Part shown: positions 48,030 to 61,100 of the stretch, piece by piece
Numbering within the stretch: the first letter of the stretch is position 1
How the letters are laid out: the number at the start of each line of letters is the position of its first letter
Assembly (NCBI GenBank): GCA_914767715.1
Contig: OU612074.1
Coordinates: 19,142,062 to 19,206,061, forward strand
Length of the DNA: 64,000 bases
Source of the DNA: Membranipora membranacea
Lineage: Eukaryota; Bryozoa; Gymnolaemata; Cheilostomatida; Membraniporidae
Reading direction: 5' to 3'
The notes under the pieces: generated by a model
What the model was told of the DNA's origin: nothing
What the model saw: only the letters and a program-made list of their open reading frames with translations
Databases searched by the model: none
Translations under genes and position numbers: made by a program

Positions 48030-49618
48030 ATGAAAATCCCATGTTCACTATTCATTTTCATTATGGCTGCGCTCTTTACTCCAACAGGTGAGTGAAATTC
48101 CTCAGCTTGATGGTCTAAAAATCTGTTTGTGTTTAACATCAAACGCTAGCTTAGTTTGCTAGCCCGGCTGTGTGCTAATATTCAGAATAACATTCAGTTT
48201 GGCTAGTTGGGGGGAGTAGGACCAATAGCAAGCTAAGGTAGGAAGGAGATCATGTTAGTAAGTTAAAGTTGGAGATGGTGTATAATAGACATGAGTTTCA
48301 CCATTTCTACCATGTGCAAAATAATATGCACATGTTATCCCCAGCTAATACTTAACTCTTCCATGGTTTAAAGAGAGTAAAACTTTTTCAATGTCATAGT
48401 TTATGTACTGAAACCATCCACAAATATTGTATTTTGTCATATTGTTATGAGTCAGGTGAGGACTTAGTTGAACTCGCTTGTATTGTAGCTTCACCAATGA
48501 ACACAACCCAACCATTTATAACCACAACTCCATCTTTCATGGAAACAACTGATTCGCAAATGACATCTTACCCTGTAACAACATCAGAAGATATTCTGTC
48601 AACCACGACGGATACGCCAACAACCACAACAGATACACTTACAACCACAACAACAACTCAGAATATTCCAACCACCATACCAACAACCACACCAACAACC
48701 ACACCGACGCCCACACCAACGCCCACACCAACAACCACACCAACAACCACACCAACAACCACACCAACAACCACACCAACAACCACACCAACAACCACAC
48801 AGGCAACCACACCAACAACCACACCGACAACCACCCCGACAACCACAACCACATCCACAACCACATCCACAACCACACCCACAACCACACCAACAACTAC
48901 CCCGACAACCTCACCCACAACCACATCGACAACCACACCCACAACCACACCAACAACCACACCAACAACCACACCAACAACCACACCAACAACCACACCA
49001 ACAACCACACCGACAACCACACAAACAACAACAACAACCAGTAAACCAAAACCGATCATGAAAGATTCAGGAATATTAGTTTTCCAGCTTATAATGGTTT
49101 TTTTGACGGGTTTACTCTCTGGTATGATGGCAATTTTGTTAGGGTATATATTTTGCTGCACACCTGCCCGTGACCCATTCCCATATCAGTTTACCAGGCA
49201 TCCCTTCCTTCCTACCAATGACGTTACTCAGTATAAGCTACGCGGTAACACTAGAAGATTAATGGACTTACCCGATGATCCGACAGAATCGAGACAAAAC
49301 TCAGCGGGTCAATCTCGAATAAACACCTTACTGCGCACAACTTCCCACGCCCCTCAACGAGCACAGAGTTTTACGGCACCAAACCCATACCAGCAAAGTC
49401 ATTTTCAGTACGCACAGCAGGCCTTTATGTTTCCCTCTCAGCAGATTATACCTCCACAGCTGCAGTATCAACAGCAGCCTGTCATGTTTAATCAGTATGA
49501 ACCTGCCGTTTCTCCGAGTACCTTCAGTCTACACCCGACAGTCTCCGTCTCCTCTCCTGTTAGACAGAAGTATAATCGAGGCAGCGCACATAAACACATG
49601 TCCCGACAAGGCTGGTGA
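48030..49618 (+). CDS. Mucin-like type I membrane protein, paralog 2
   Basis: Exon 1 (48,030-48,087) encodes a signal peptide, MKIPCSLFIFIMAALFTPTG. The second exon is open to 49,618. It has the motif YCYESGEDLVELACIVAS, a Thr/Pro tract of about 150 residues built on TTTP (period-12 DNA repeat, 48,660-49,040), and a membrane segment (ILVFQLIMVFLTGLLSGMMA and onward). The cytoplasmic tail of about 140 residues is rich in Gln, Pro and Tyr (QYAQQAFMFPSQQI). The acceptor is uncertain. The site homologous to paralog 1 (CATAG at 48,399) puts the exon out of frame, because eight bases are inserted just before YESGED. An acceptor at 48,377 restores the frame and gives 432 aa. The tail is much longer than in paralog 1. 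Extracellular mucin brush and membrane anchor are clear; function is unknown. Confidence 0.72.
48660..49040 (+). repeat. Coding minisatellite, 12-base unit
   Basis: ACCAACAACCAC-type units repeat about 30 times with scattered variants (ACGCCC, ACATCC, GGCAACC) and encode Thr-Thr-Thr-Pro. Length polymorphism is to be expected. The minus strand is open across it (VVVGVV and MWLWMW frames), which is a by-product of the repeat. Confidence 0.9.
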
Positions 49619-52120
49619 TGAGACTAAGATGTAATGTGTGTGAGACGCTGTAGTGTATGGATGAGCTTTGCAGAGCGCTGTTACATCGGGATGACATTGC
49701 GTTTTTAGCTGTCAGTGCCTGTATCTCTCCATGGGTTGATTGACTCGGTGAAGTTTTTCCTATCAGTGATTTTCTAATTTGATTCTTCTTCGGTTATAGT
49801 GTATAATGATTTTCTAAGACATCATTTTTCTCAGTAAATATATCTTTGGAGTTGCCCCAACATTTGATCAAATGGGATAACTCCTTGTCATGAGCATATT
49901 CGATAAGCCAAACAACCCTGACATTTTGGTATGGTATTGGAAACGTATTCTTGTTGACACACTGATTAACTTGTGGAGGCCCTTCTACGCACCCTACCTT
50001 CAAGGGTTACCCGTCATCCTATTTATCGTTCTTATACATTGGTGATAATAAAACATGATATCAATATCGATATCAGTCTCAATATGTAAGACTTTGTGTA
50101 CTGAATACCCGTTGTGATAAATAATGCGAAAACCCTCAGTGTATATCACCACCTCTATTGTAAAAGTGGCTATGTTTACAGGATTTTCAAAATAACAAAT
50201 ATAATAGTTTTGAGGTTTTGTGAAACATCAGTTACAAATAATATAGAAAGTTTTAAAGTGGACTCGCTGTATCTTTCTTCAACATGGAGGGTAATTTGAA
50301 GAGGAGATAGCCCAACAGTAGTTACAATGACAAAGGTAGTGTCTGTATCTCATAATGTACAGATTGTTAGCCTGAGGTTGTTCAGCCCCCCCCCCCACCC
50401 TCGCATTTCACATTTGCTCATGATACTTCAACTGATGCGAACTTCGACATTATTATACCTGCTTCCAAACACTACCTGTACTGCAATGCACGTCAGGTAT
50501 TTTATTGACTCCAAGTCAAGTCAACTCAAGTCAAGTCTGTCAAGTCAAAGTCAATCAAGTCCAAGTCAATCAAGCGCTAAAACATGATTGCTCATATCTG
50601 AAGGAGTTTAAGTAGCCGTTTCCTTCCATGTCTCATCCAATAGTAAAAGGTTATTGACAGCCGTAACGTGGTTCCTCTTAATTAGTGCTGATCCAATCCC
50701 AGAAACACTGCTGATATCACGGTTCTTAATTCTTGATACTGATTTTATAAACTTTTATTTATGAGAAAAGATTTACTTTATGTCACAGCTCGGGAACCCG
50801 ACTAGAGTCCGAATTTTTACATGTTTTTTGTCTAGAAATCCATATGCAAAAATGCAGATGGGAGATCTGTATTGTTTCGTTAGATGAGTTTGGTGGAGAA
50901 ATATTATAGATGTTGATGGCTTTCGAATAAAGGTTATGGTGCAGTCATGGGACTGTGTACACTGCTTTATTATTTGGCATTTAGTTATCGGCGCAGCACT
51001 AATAAAATTACTGTTCAGTTGGCTACCGTGATATTCATGTAGCTGTCTTTTGAAGATGAAGCTAACTAGCAATTAAATTGAGTAACCCTTATTCAAGTCG
51101 TCATAAAGTCTGAGAAATAATCGTGAGTTTAATCTTTTTCTCCCACGCAAACCACGTAAGTTTAATATCAAAATTAAAAAAAGTTTTAATTAACCTGATA
51201 TAATCATACACACATCGCTTCAACTTGTAAGTCTAGGAAAGTGTTGAAGAAAATCGCTTGCATAAGACGAACTATCGATTGCATGCATGTCTATCCTTTT
51301 TACGCAAACGCTCCTACTGTATAACCTCTTCCATGAGCCTTGATAATAAATCAATATACGGAAAAGGCAATGAATTTAGGATTGTTCGTATACAGTACTG
51401 CTCTCCGCTTTTCAACCTATATTAATAAGAAAGGCTTACAGTAGCAAAATTGTCAATAATAGGAATACAAACAATCACATCTAGCTCGCATGAAAAGACT
51501 CGCAGAATTTCTGTGCACAGTGACGGATCAACCCTAAACCTGAGAGGGAGAAAAATTTGTAAAAGATTGAAATTTCTATTGATCAGAATTATCAAAAGCG
51601 ATAAAGCTAATAAATAGCCAAAGCATAGCAGCTCTGTTAAAGCCAGGGGCCCATTTTTTTATATTCTTGAGACCTGCGGGCTGCAATCTGTGCACTAAGC
51701 CCCTGGATCCACCCTTGAATGTCTGGTTTGGAGCACCCATGTTACAGCGATGGCATGCTCATATTATTTAGCTGCTGAAACATGTAAACTCATATCAACC
51801 TACAGCCCCAATCAGAAGAAAGCTCTGCTGCTGCTTATGACGAAATTAGACAATAGCGCATATTTTGTTAGGCTTCATTTTAATACTAGCTAGCATTGTC
51901 GTTAAGTTATCTCATGAGCCCAATTAAGGCATTTTAGAGGCTAGTCATTTGTTGTCTGACCGCTAGAATGGAATATCAGCTTCTAGGGAGTACAATGTAA
52001 GAAGACCTGTCGTGCATTCCATCGAACTCGGTCAACACACGGACAAGTGTTCCAAAGTACTGGAAGCTGCTTGCAGGGAGAATTCTTCACAGCATATTGC
52101 CACCGTCAGCTATTGCAGAA
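49619..52120. other. 3' flank of paralog 2, then intergenic
   Basis: A poly(A) signal lies at 50,047-50,052. A poly-C run is near 50,389. At 50,508-50,575 a degenerate tandem repeat of CAAGTCAA/CAAGTCAACT words occurs. No gene is recognised. Confidence 0.5.
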
Positions 52121-52124
52121 CGAC

Positions 52125-55100
52125 ATGACGATATCTAAAGCGCTTCTCAGGATTCTTTTAGCTCTGGCAGCGGGAAGCTCTTTCTGTGTCTCTGCAGATA
52201 ACGGTATGTTTATCTCGATTTTCAATTTCCTATTCAATGGAGGCAATATTTGTGTAATAAAAAAGAGAGAACAGGATTAAACTGTCAAAATGAATATTGC
52301 TGGCTCTGTGTGCCTGTTGCTTTTCTCATTGTCAATGTTGTTTGTTAGAAAAGTAAGAACCTAGATCAAATTTAATCCAATCGCCTGCATTCTATTTGCT
52401 CCCGATCCACTGGTCACGCCGCGGGCAAAATCATGACCAGTGGAAGGGAGAAACTCGAGTGCAGGCAAATTGGCCAAACTTGGTCTAGTAAGAACCTAAC
52501 AGAGATATAGTGGCGATAGTTAGGGTGTAGCTGAAGTTTTATGGCAGCAGACCTTGCTGCATGTCAAAATATTGGTCTTAAAATTAAATTTGGTCTGAAA
52601 TGCTATAGCCGAAACGCAAAAGTTTTATCAAATCAATTCATTCAGTGCCGTATTTGTTTTTATTGTTGAGCGCAGACTGTATATAGTAACATGATGCAAG
52701 AGTACCAATCACCACAATGCACCTGTGAATAACGCAAAAAATGAGTGCTTTTGGGTTTGACAGGGTGCGGAAACTAACAAATATTGTTATGTTATGAAAG
52801 CCTTTTTCTCGTAGCTGGAGTCCCAAATTGTATTCTGATAATAGCATAAATACAATACAAAACAAAACTCAAACACAGCTTTTATAAAAAGCTTGTATAC
52901 AGTGCAAAATGGGGTCACGGAATAAACATTTTTTGGCCAGTTTGTACTGAAATTACCCATGCTTAATCATAGGGCTTAATGTACTTTTCTCTGCGAACTA
53001 AAATGCCTGCTGAAGCTGGGCTGTTAGGAAATAAATAAAAGATGGTGACGCCGAAATTGTTGTGCAATCAATATTAAATTTGGTAGTCGTGCCAAAAAAC
53101 CAGAAAATTCTTACACTACAATCGCCTCAAAAGTTGAATAAACCTTGTAGAGAATGTTCATTCTCATTATTTGAATTAATAAGTATCAATAACATTACTA
53201 AACAAACAGGCTTTTGATTTTCTGCATATTTGATCCGAGCCCTTAGAAAATCCTTAATGTTTTATATAAAATTATGTAATTATTGGTATTTCATCAATCC
53301 ATTCCTATTGTGGAGTATCGATCATTGTCAGCAAAAGTGTTGCACAACGCCCTATGCCCATTGCTACTTCTACGCAGCCAATGTTGAGAAGCTGTCCATC
53401 CGTAAAATCAAATTGGAGCAAATCAATTCTCTTGTGTGTGAGTTGCGTGCACCAAAATTTACTAACTGCAGCAGTGTGGACGACCTGTCAAATTTTCTAG
53501 CATGATGAGTAGATTGTTTGATCTGCAGCCAGCAAAAAATGTTGTCGCTGTAATAAGACTGAAGGGACACGCGAAAACATATAGAAAATTTTAATGACAA
53601 CCTTCTATGCAGCTTACCTAACATTGTACGTCATCATAAAATTGTTTTATTTACATGAGTAACCGTAATGCTGCCATCAATCTTGGCACACAAGTCCAGG
53701 TTAGGGACTAGAAGTATGAATTTTAATTAAGTTGAGGGTGCTTTTCATCGAGCACAGAACACTTAGTAAAATTCTGAGCAGGACAGCGGCCTACTCAAAT
53801 TTTCAGCGGGGCTTTAAACCAGAGGTCATTTTAAAGGTTTTTAACTTATCAGCGGTCAAAACTCCTTCTTTCGCATTGAGACATATAAAGCATCGCCCTC
53901 TTTTACAAAACATAGCTATGTTAAGTAGGTGAAGTTTTGTCGGAACGAATCAATCTCTTTTGTTTCGGTGACGAGGCAGTTAATGGAATTGATCGGTCAA
54001 ATGTCACAATTTGACAGCTGTGTTGTACAATGCTGCCAGGGTTGTTGACCCGCTGCGCTGCCCTGCCCTGACGGCTGACGAGGAATGAGAACCTCCACAA
54101 GAAGCAACTTTCTCTTCTTCTCTTCTCATGCAATGAATAAACAACGTAAAAGAAATTAATTAAGATGGATGAGCCTGAAGCATGATGAACCGCAGATTAC
54201 CATAATCTGATATGCAAACTTAACTGAAATGAAACAGGTGCACTGCTCAGCCATTGAATGAATACCAATCGTTTTTTTATCGCCCTATGTATTTTATGTT
54301 ACATTATCAGTGATAGTCAATCAAGAGCTCTATCTCAGATACTGTAAACAATCTTTTTTCCTCTCAGTCAAATAAAGTACGGTTGACAAGAGGAAATACC
54401 TTTCCGTTGGCAAATATTGATAACATGCCACAGTCTTTTCACCTCAAGTCAGTCAGTACCATAAAATGAGAGTCGGGGGAGGGGGGGAGGGGTGCATCTT
54501 TTATTGAGACTACTATTGAATATAATGTCATGGTGTGTATACATGACGGTTACTAACACGCTGCCGCATTGTAACAGCTTGAACACTGCCGTAGGCAGCA
54601 TGCGGTGAAAGTCCCTAGCAATGTTTCAATTATTCTGTAGAATAAATTTGTCAATAGACATGGAATTGAGCAGCTCGCAAATCTGTTTTCGAAGAGAAGC
54701 AAAAGTACAACATGGCATTGAAAGAGTTTTGGAAAGAGATGGAAGCATGCCAATATTTTCTTTACATCATTCTGTTGGATCAATAGACCACATAAAAAAT
54801 TTTAACTCTGTTGTCCAAACTATTTGCTGTTACCAAAACAAAAAATAAGTTTCTTTTTCCTGGTTCATTAATAATCATTCGCCTCCCATACTTATGAATA
54901 GAATTTATTTGAAATATTACTTGGACGGTTGCGTATTATACCAAAATGAAATCAACTTGTGCAGAGGGGAAAACCAAATCTGTGACTTTTCATCTAAAAC
55001 CCACTAAACCCTCGACATGGAAATGTAAAAAGCCTTGCGACAAAGGTCCTTGGATTAAACAAGGAGTCATAGTCTCAATTCTTTGTGCGTTTGGCTGAGC

Positions 55101-58100
55101 AGAGAGGGTGGTCTGCGCCCTGGCCTACCTCTGTTTTCGGATCACTGTTGATATATCAGCAGCTGCCACATTTTTTACAAAATTGTAGACACCATGACAG
55201 CTGTAGTCTGAGCTCCCAGACTTTTGCCTTCCGTTCGACAGCCTTCCCCCCCAATTGGCAACTGAGGTAAAGCAAAACTTGATACTTACCCCTATATCAA
55301 TACCGAGAGACTTTATTGCATGACATGTTTGTGTTTTTTGGTTTTAGTATTTTTTGGAGGAGAAGATGCCAGATATAACAAGACATACGGAAGTCTGGAG
55401 CCTGATAGTCAGGAGCTTGGAGGTAGTATCAGCGTCAGCATAATCGTCAAAAACATGCAGGTGTGTTACTGTACTATAGTAATAAAACACACTACGGCGT
55501 AAAGATAGGTGTAGACAATAACAAAGATATCCCACAATGCAATGTGTTCTATCACATTTGGCCGATGAAAACATCATTAGACATTAGCGAGAGATCACAT
55601 TGAGAATTGTGGGAATGAATCTAATGTAAATATTAAATTCATTCCCAGAATTCTCAATGCATTGTGTTACATGGCATAGGTTGTGAAGTGAGAAATGAGG
55701 TTGCTTCCTGGGGAAACTACTCAATATAGTTACTATAGTGGTTAGTTATTTTGTGACTGAGCTCTCATTAGCTTAGTGAGGAGAAAGGACCTAGCCACGA
55801 AATAAATCTAATAACCCTATTTGCCTCATATTAAAGTTAGAAAGGCAGCAGACTGATAAACTTTCCAGGCATCAGCCGAGCCCGTTATATCATCACATGA
55901 ATGTTTTGAGTATTATTTGGGTGTGTCTGTGGATTACTTATTAACCTAAGCATATTATTTAGTTATAGTATCGGTGGACAAAAGACTTGAATCTGACAGC
56001 GGAAACCTATATCAAATACTCTTAGAGCGCTGTCGAGTTATAGGGAGCATTGTGTGCTAAGCTAATATTTTCATTTAGGTGTGACATGGCAGAGTGCAAT
56101 TTTAAGGTCTGCCGATTCCGAGTGATACACAAACTTAACCTACTAGTGTAGGATCGTGCTTACAGAAAATTTTGCTCCAATGCATCACACAGCTTAGAAA
56201 AGTAAAATTTTTATGCAACCAAAACATTTTGTTTTTAGTTTGCTGTATTTTTGCATGTAACTAGTAATGGATGACATCAGGCCAGAGACCTATTATAGAT
56301 AATATCCAAAGTCACTGATCAGCCCTGAAAGAAGGAAACTGGCCTTGTCATGCCGCTACCTATACCAAAAAAGAAGCTGCGTGACAAGGCTATTAGGAAA
56401 CGACTAGCACTATTCTGTTATTTGAGCATCTGTGACAGCACTGCTAACAAATGCTGCCACACTTATAAGTGCAATGTAATGTACTTGTACAGTAGGAAGC
56501 TTATAAGATATATAAATATATTAACTCTTATTATAAAAACCTAGTAAAATATTCTAGTGATGAAGGATTACAAATCAATCATCTGAAGTGCAAAGTAAAC
56601 ATCAGGCAGCAAAAAATATGTTGAGCATGATAGTTAATAGATAATAGATAGCTTTGTGACTACTTGTCGGCTCCTTTTTTTGGGTTGACAAAAATACAAG
56701 GCTACCCCAAAAACACATAAAGTGTAGCCGCACACGACAATGCTAGATAATGGAGGATATACCCTTTGTGCTGATAAATGATTATTTAACTGTTACATTA
56801 GAGTGATAGAGGCACCCAGTAATGCCCCCCCCCCCTTAATTTTATATGGGGCTAGGGGCAGGTGCGGTGTTTCGGCAGTCGGGGCTCAAAATAGTGGCAC
56901 CTTGCGTTATCAATCTGCGTCATCTCTGATCAATATTTTACCTACTTCACAGTCTTGTACTTTGACTTCTCGCCGAAGATGTAAACATTTGAATAATTGT
57001 GGGGTTGTGTGAAGCAGTGATTTGATGCTGACTACCCAATATTTAGATATGACACATAATTCCTAATGTTCATTATGCTTAGTTATATAATTTCCTATTA
57101 TCAGTACTCGAGTCTACCATTATTGATTTGGGGGCTCTTCATTAATAATTTGATCCATGACATCTTCCTTTAATCCATCTCATCTAGCCTGGGCATGCTG
57201 TCGGGGGGGGGGGGGGGGGGCAGGTGGGAGGGGGACACTGCCCCCCTCGACAGTCTGACCTATCTATATCTCATCTCTAACATGACCATTAGCCCTGAGT
57301 GTTTTAGTATATCTGACATAGCTTTAGTGCTAGCCACTTGAGTTTACAAGTCCTAACTTTCTCTCATTCAAATCAAACCACTTGATACATCCTAGTAAAC
57401 ATTGCCTGTGCCGTAGTAGTAAAATTCTGTGTTCAATGAATGAAATTCCCCAGTTTCTCATTATCAGGGATTTGAAGTTGTAGGTAAACATAACACTCTG
57501 GCATATTATCATCATTCCTATCTCGACCTATTCTACAAATGAATCTTTTCATGGTTAATAAAAATCCCACAATGCAACTGCAGTCTAGAATTCCCAAGAA
57601 TTCCCATAGGCCAAGGATCATTAGCGTTATTGAAATGTGCTAGTTTTATCTACCAGTTGTAAAATTCCTAAATGCCAATGCTATATGTTAACAGTGCCTT
57701 TTCTTCCTTCTTTTTGTAATAGTACAAACTGAGTTGAAGCAGACGAAGTTGAGGTGGCCAGATCAATCAAAAATTCATATTAAAATTGTCAACCTAGCCA
57801 CACGAATTTTTTTCTTTCTTTTGCAGATCGAGTCTAATGGAGTTGTACACATGTTCTCTGCGAGGGTCGGATCCATCAGGGGAGGTAACTCCACAGTACA
57901 CATGCAGATCTGGAGACCAGTAGGAAACGATAACTATCAGCTTATCAGAACTAAAAAGATTGAAAACTTGAAAGTCGGCATCAATGAGGTAAAAAGCGAT
58001 GATGCACTTAATTGACACAAGACAACGTCATCAAATCAAAAAGCTTTTAAAGTTAGTTGCACGTCAGCTTTCCAACAGAACATGAGATGATTCTATTTGG

Positions 58101-61100
58101 ATCAGTCATTGACATAAGATCAAGCATGATCCAATTTTCCTGCAACAAGGGTTCAATTAATGAGTAATTAGGAACACCCCTTTCTCTAAAGCTTGAGAAC
58201 TGTGCCACCGAGTTGAGGCCTCTACAACAGTTGTGTAGAGGTCAAGACGGAGAGCAAGACTTGCTCTCAGTTTGGGGGGGGGGAGTCAAATTCGAGCTAA
58301 ATGATTTGTAGTGAACTTGAATGGAAAAAGCTTTATTGAAATAGCTTGCAAACAACGCCATTTTCACAAACAGCTTACACATTGCCTCATAAAGTGAAAA
58401 ACAAAATTAGTATCATGTAGGACAATACTTTATGCATGGCGTGAAACGTAAAGCGTTTTCTCAGGCTGATCTCATGGGAATTCTCCGCTGATCAGTTCAG
58501 ATTTTAGGTGTAGCTGCGATGATACAGTTAGTAAATAATGCTAGCAGCAAGAGCGTATTGTCACAGTCATTTGTAACACCCCTAGACTCACTCCCATGTT
58601 AGGATTGTAATACACGACATCAGGGACAACTCCAGTCTTTTCAGTAGAAAAGACCATTATATATGCTAAAATGGGGTTTGAAGTTTTACAAAGCTTCTTT
58701 TCTTACAGTAAGGTTACTTTGGAATTATCGATTAATCCCTGATTATCAAGGGTTAGCAATACGCTCCTGGAGTGCAGATTCAAAAATGATGCACTGCCTG
58801 TATTTTGGGACTTTGTTCCCTAGGGCCGTTTGATGTAATGACTGATAACCTAAGTAGTCCGTCTCCAATTTCTCAATTTGATAACATTCCACTGCATTGT
58901 TGTGTTGAGTTTCAACACTGAGTTCTCAAATTGACAAAAAAAGACAATCTAGATACAAAGTTAGCGGTATCAGGTTCAGTAGTGATAATTTGACTCTCTC
59001 TGTGACGAGGTGTCTTTGTTTAAGGTCATTGAAATAGGAAACCAGGTATACTGTAATAATCTGTGGCAAATCTGTGAGACAAGGAATTAGTGAATTTGAG
59101 AATAAGAGCCTATCTTTTTATAGATTTGCTTGTTTTAATAAGGTCACCATCAAAGTATCGAATTGCCGAGACCTGCACTTATTGGTATTTACGGTTTGTC
59201 TTTATTATAATAACATGCTCCATCATGTTACAGGTCGGGCTACTCATGATCAGCTCACCAGTAAAACACAACTCTGAGTTGGGAAAATAAGAAGCAATCT
59301 TCTTCCAGAATTTTATTCAACAAAAGCAATTATTTCGGCCTAGGCATTATAATCAATTGACAGTAACACCATTCTAAGATAGCCTTATCTCAAAGCCCTG
59401 AAACAGAAAAGGGACCTTTGACATACACTTATTCCAAGACTGTCAGCAATAAGTATAATGACATCTGTTTGCAGGTGCCCCTGAAGTGGTATATAACGGC
59501 AGGTGATTACATAGGTATGAGCTGTAACGGTTACTGTCCCATCTACAAGGATCCGTCTAACATGGCATACATGTCGTGGGTGAGGATGGGAGGAAACATT
59601 AGGGAGGAGTACGTCACTGACAACATCTACCAGTTTGACAACCCTACCCTCTTCGCTCACATCGCAGTCCAGGTGGAAGTCGGTAGGTGTTTCTTCATAT
59701 AACTTAGGGTGATATGGTGACAGTTGAGTCTGCCCTGATTGGTTTTTTGGCACACTATTTTTGATCAACTAAAATTATACACGTCCCTCGGTATGTTTTT
59801 CTGAGGTACAAATATAACTTTAAAACTCCCTCTGATTCGATAGGAATTTGCTGTGAACCTGTAATTTCGAATGTTAGTTTCATTCGTACATCAGGGTTTC
59901 ATGAATTATTTAAAAGACTGCCAATCCATGACCTCGATTTGACTGAGTGCTCTGCTGAGACCTAATCTAGCCTTAGAGTTAGCAAGAGTAACATTCACAG
60001 TTCACACCTAATTTTTCCAGGAAATTGACTTTCGCTGTCTTTCTAATGTGTCCATAAATCGCCAATTGCAGTGCTCTTTGGTCTCAGCCGAATATGATGA
60101 AATTACTGATAAATAGGTGTGAAAACAATATGCAGCACCGGCTTTATCAAACCATGATCAAACCTTAATCAATTGATCAATACGGTCACTCACGCTCTCG
60201 ACCATTTGATGCGCTCATTCAAGGGCTGTCTGCAATAGCTGGTTACCTTATCGGGTCAATAGGTAAACTTGGACCAAGACAAAATACAAAAGGCCCAAGT
60301 ATTAATTGATTTCAATAACTGAATAGTTGGAATGTCCGATAATGATATTGAGAGTGTGCAGTGGTGAAACAATAGAACATGTGTGAAAGGCAAAGCTGCA
60401 GTAAGGCTTCGTAAAACTATGTGTCTAGAAGGTGACAATTTTTTGCATGTAGTGTTTGGCAGTTGTTTTGCACTCCTTGGGAGGAGTCGTAGGACCCAAA
60501 CACTCGTATAAAAATTTGTTTACTTGACCTACGAGGGCATAAGTCCTAATCTAGATAGATGGCTCGCCAAAAGTAGTAAATAAACTTTATTTTATGACTA
60601 AATCCAGTGATAACTCTGCTAGCGCGATGTCTTGCAGGGTATTGATTGCCAATCAATATTTCTAGTCATAAGTTTTGCTTTTTGTAGAGATAAATAGACC
60701 AGCGCCACCGACCACCCCAGTACCAGTAGTGGATCCCACCAGTATGACAACAGGAGACGACTCAAATAATGGTGGAGAAGGTGAGAGCACAACTCCTGAA
60801 GAAGAAAATTCCAGAGAGGTATGATGATCACCGTTGTTTCCAATAACACAACATCAAACTAGAAGGCAATGCAAAAACGCTCAAGACACATCATAGTTGA
60901 TATCATTATAATAAGTTAAGCAAAATTTTGATGTCAGAGTTTTGTCAATTCTTTAGACAGTTGGAGACGGTTCAAATCAGGGATCAAATACTCAAGTAAG
61001 ACATTAAGCTTTAAATACTCGAAGTGTGATCACACTGCTCACTGCATTGCTTCCTGTGAAGTTTCTGTACACTGTTTTGCTTTCATACAAGATGCACCAG

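Noticed and set aside
48639-49161. Long minus-strand frames over the Thr/Pro repeat (VVVG and MWLW repeats)
   Set aside because: They are reverse translations of the 12-base repeat that encodes TTTP on the plus strand; the plus strand has signal peptide, membrane segment and tail.
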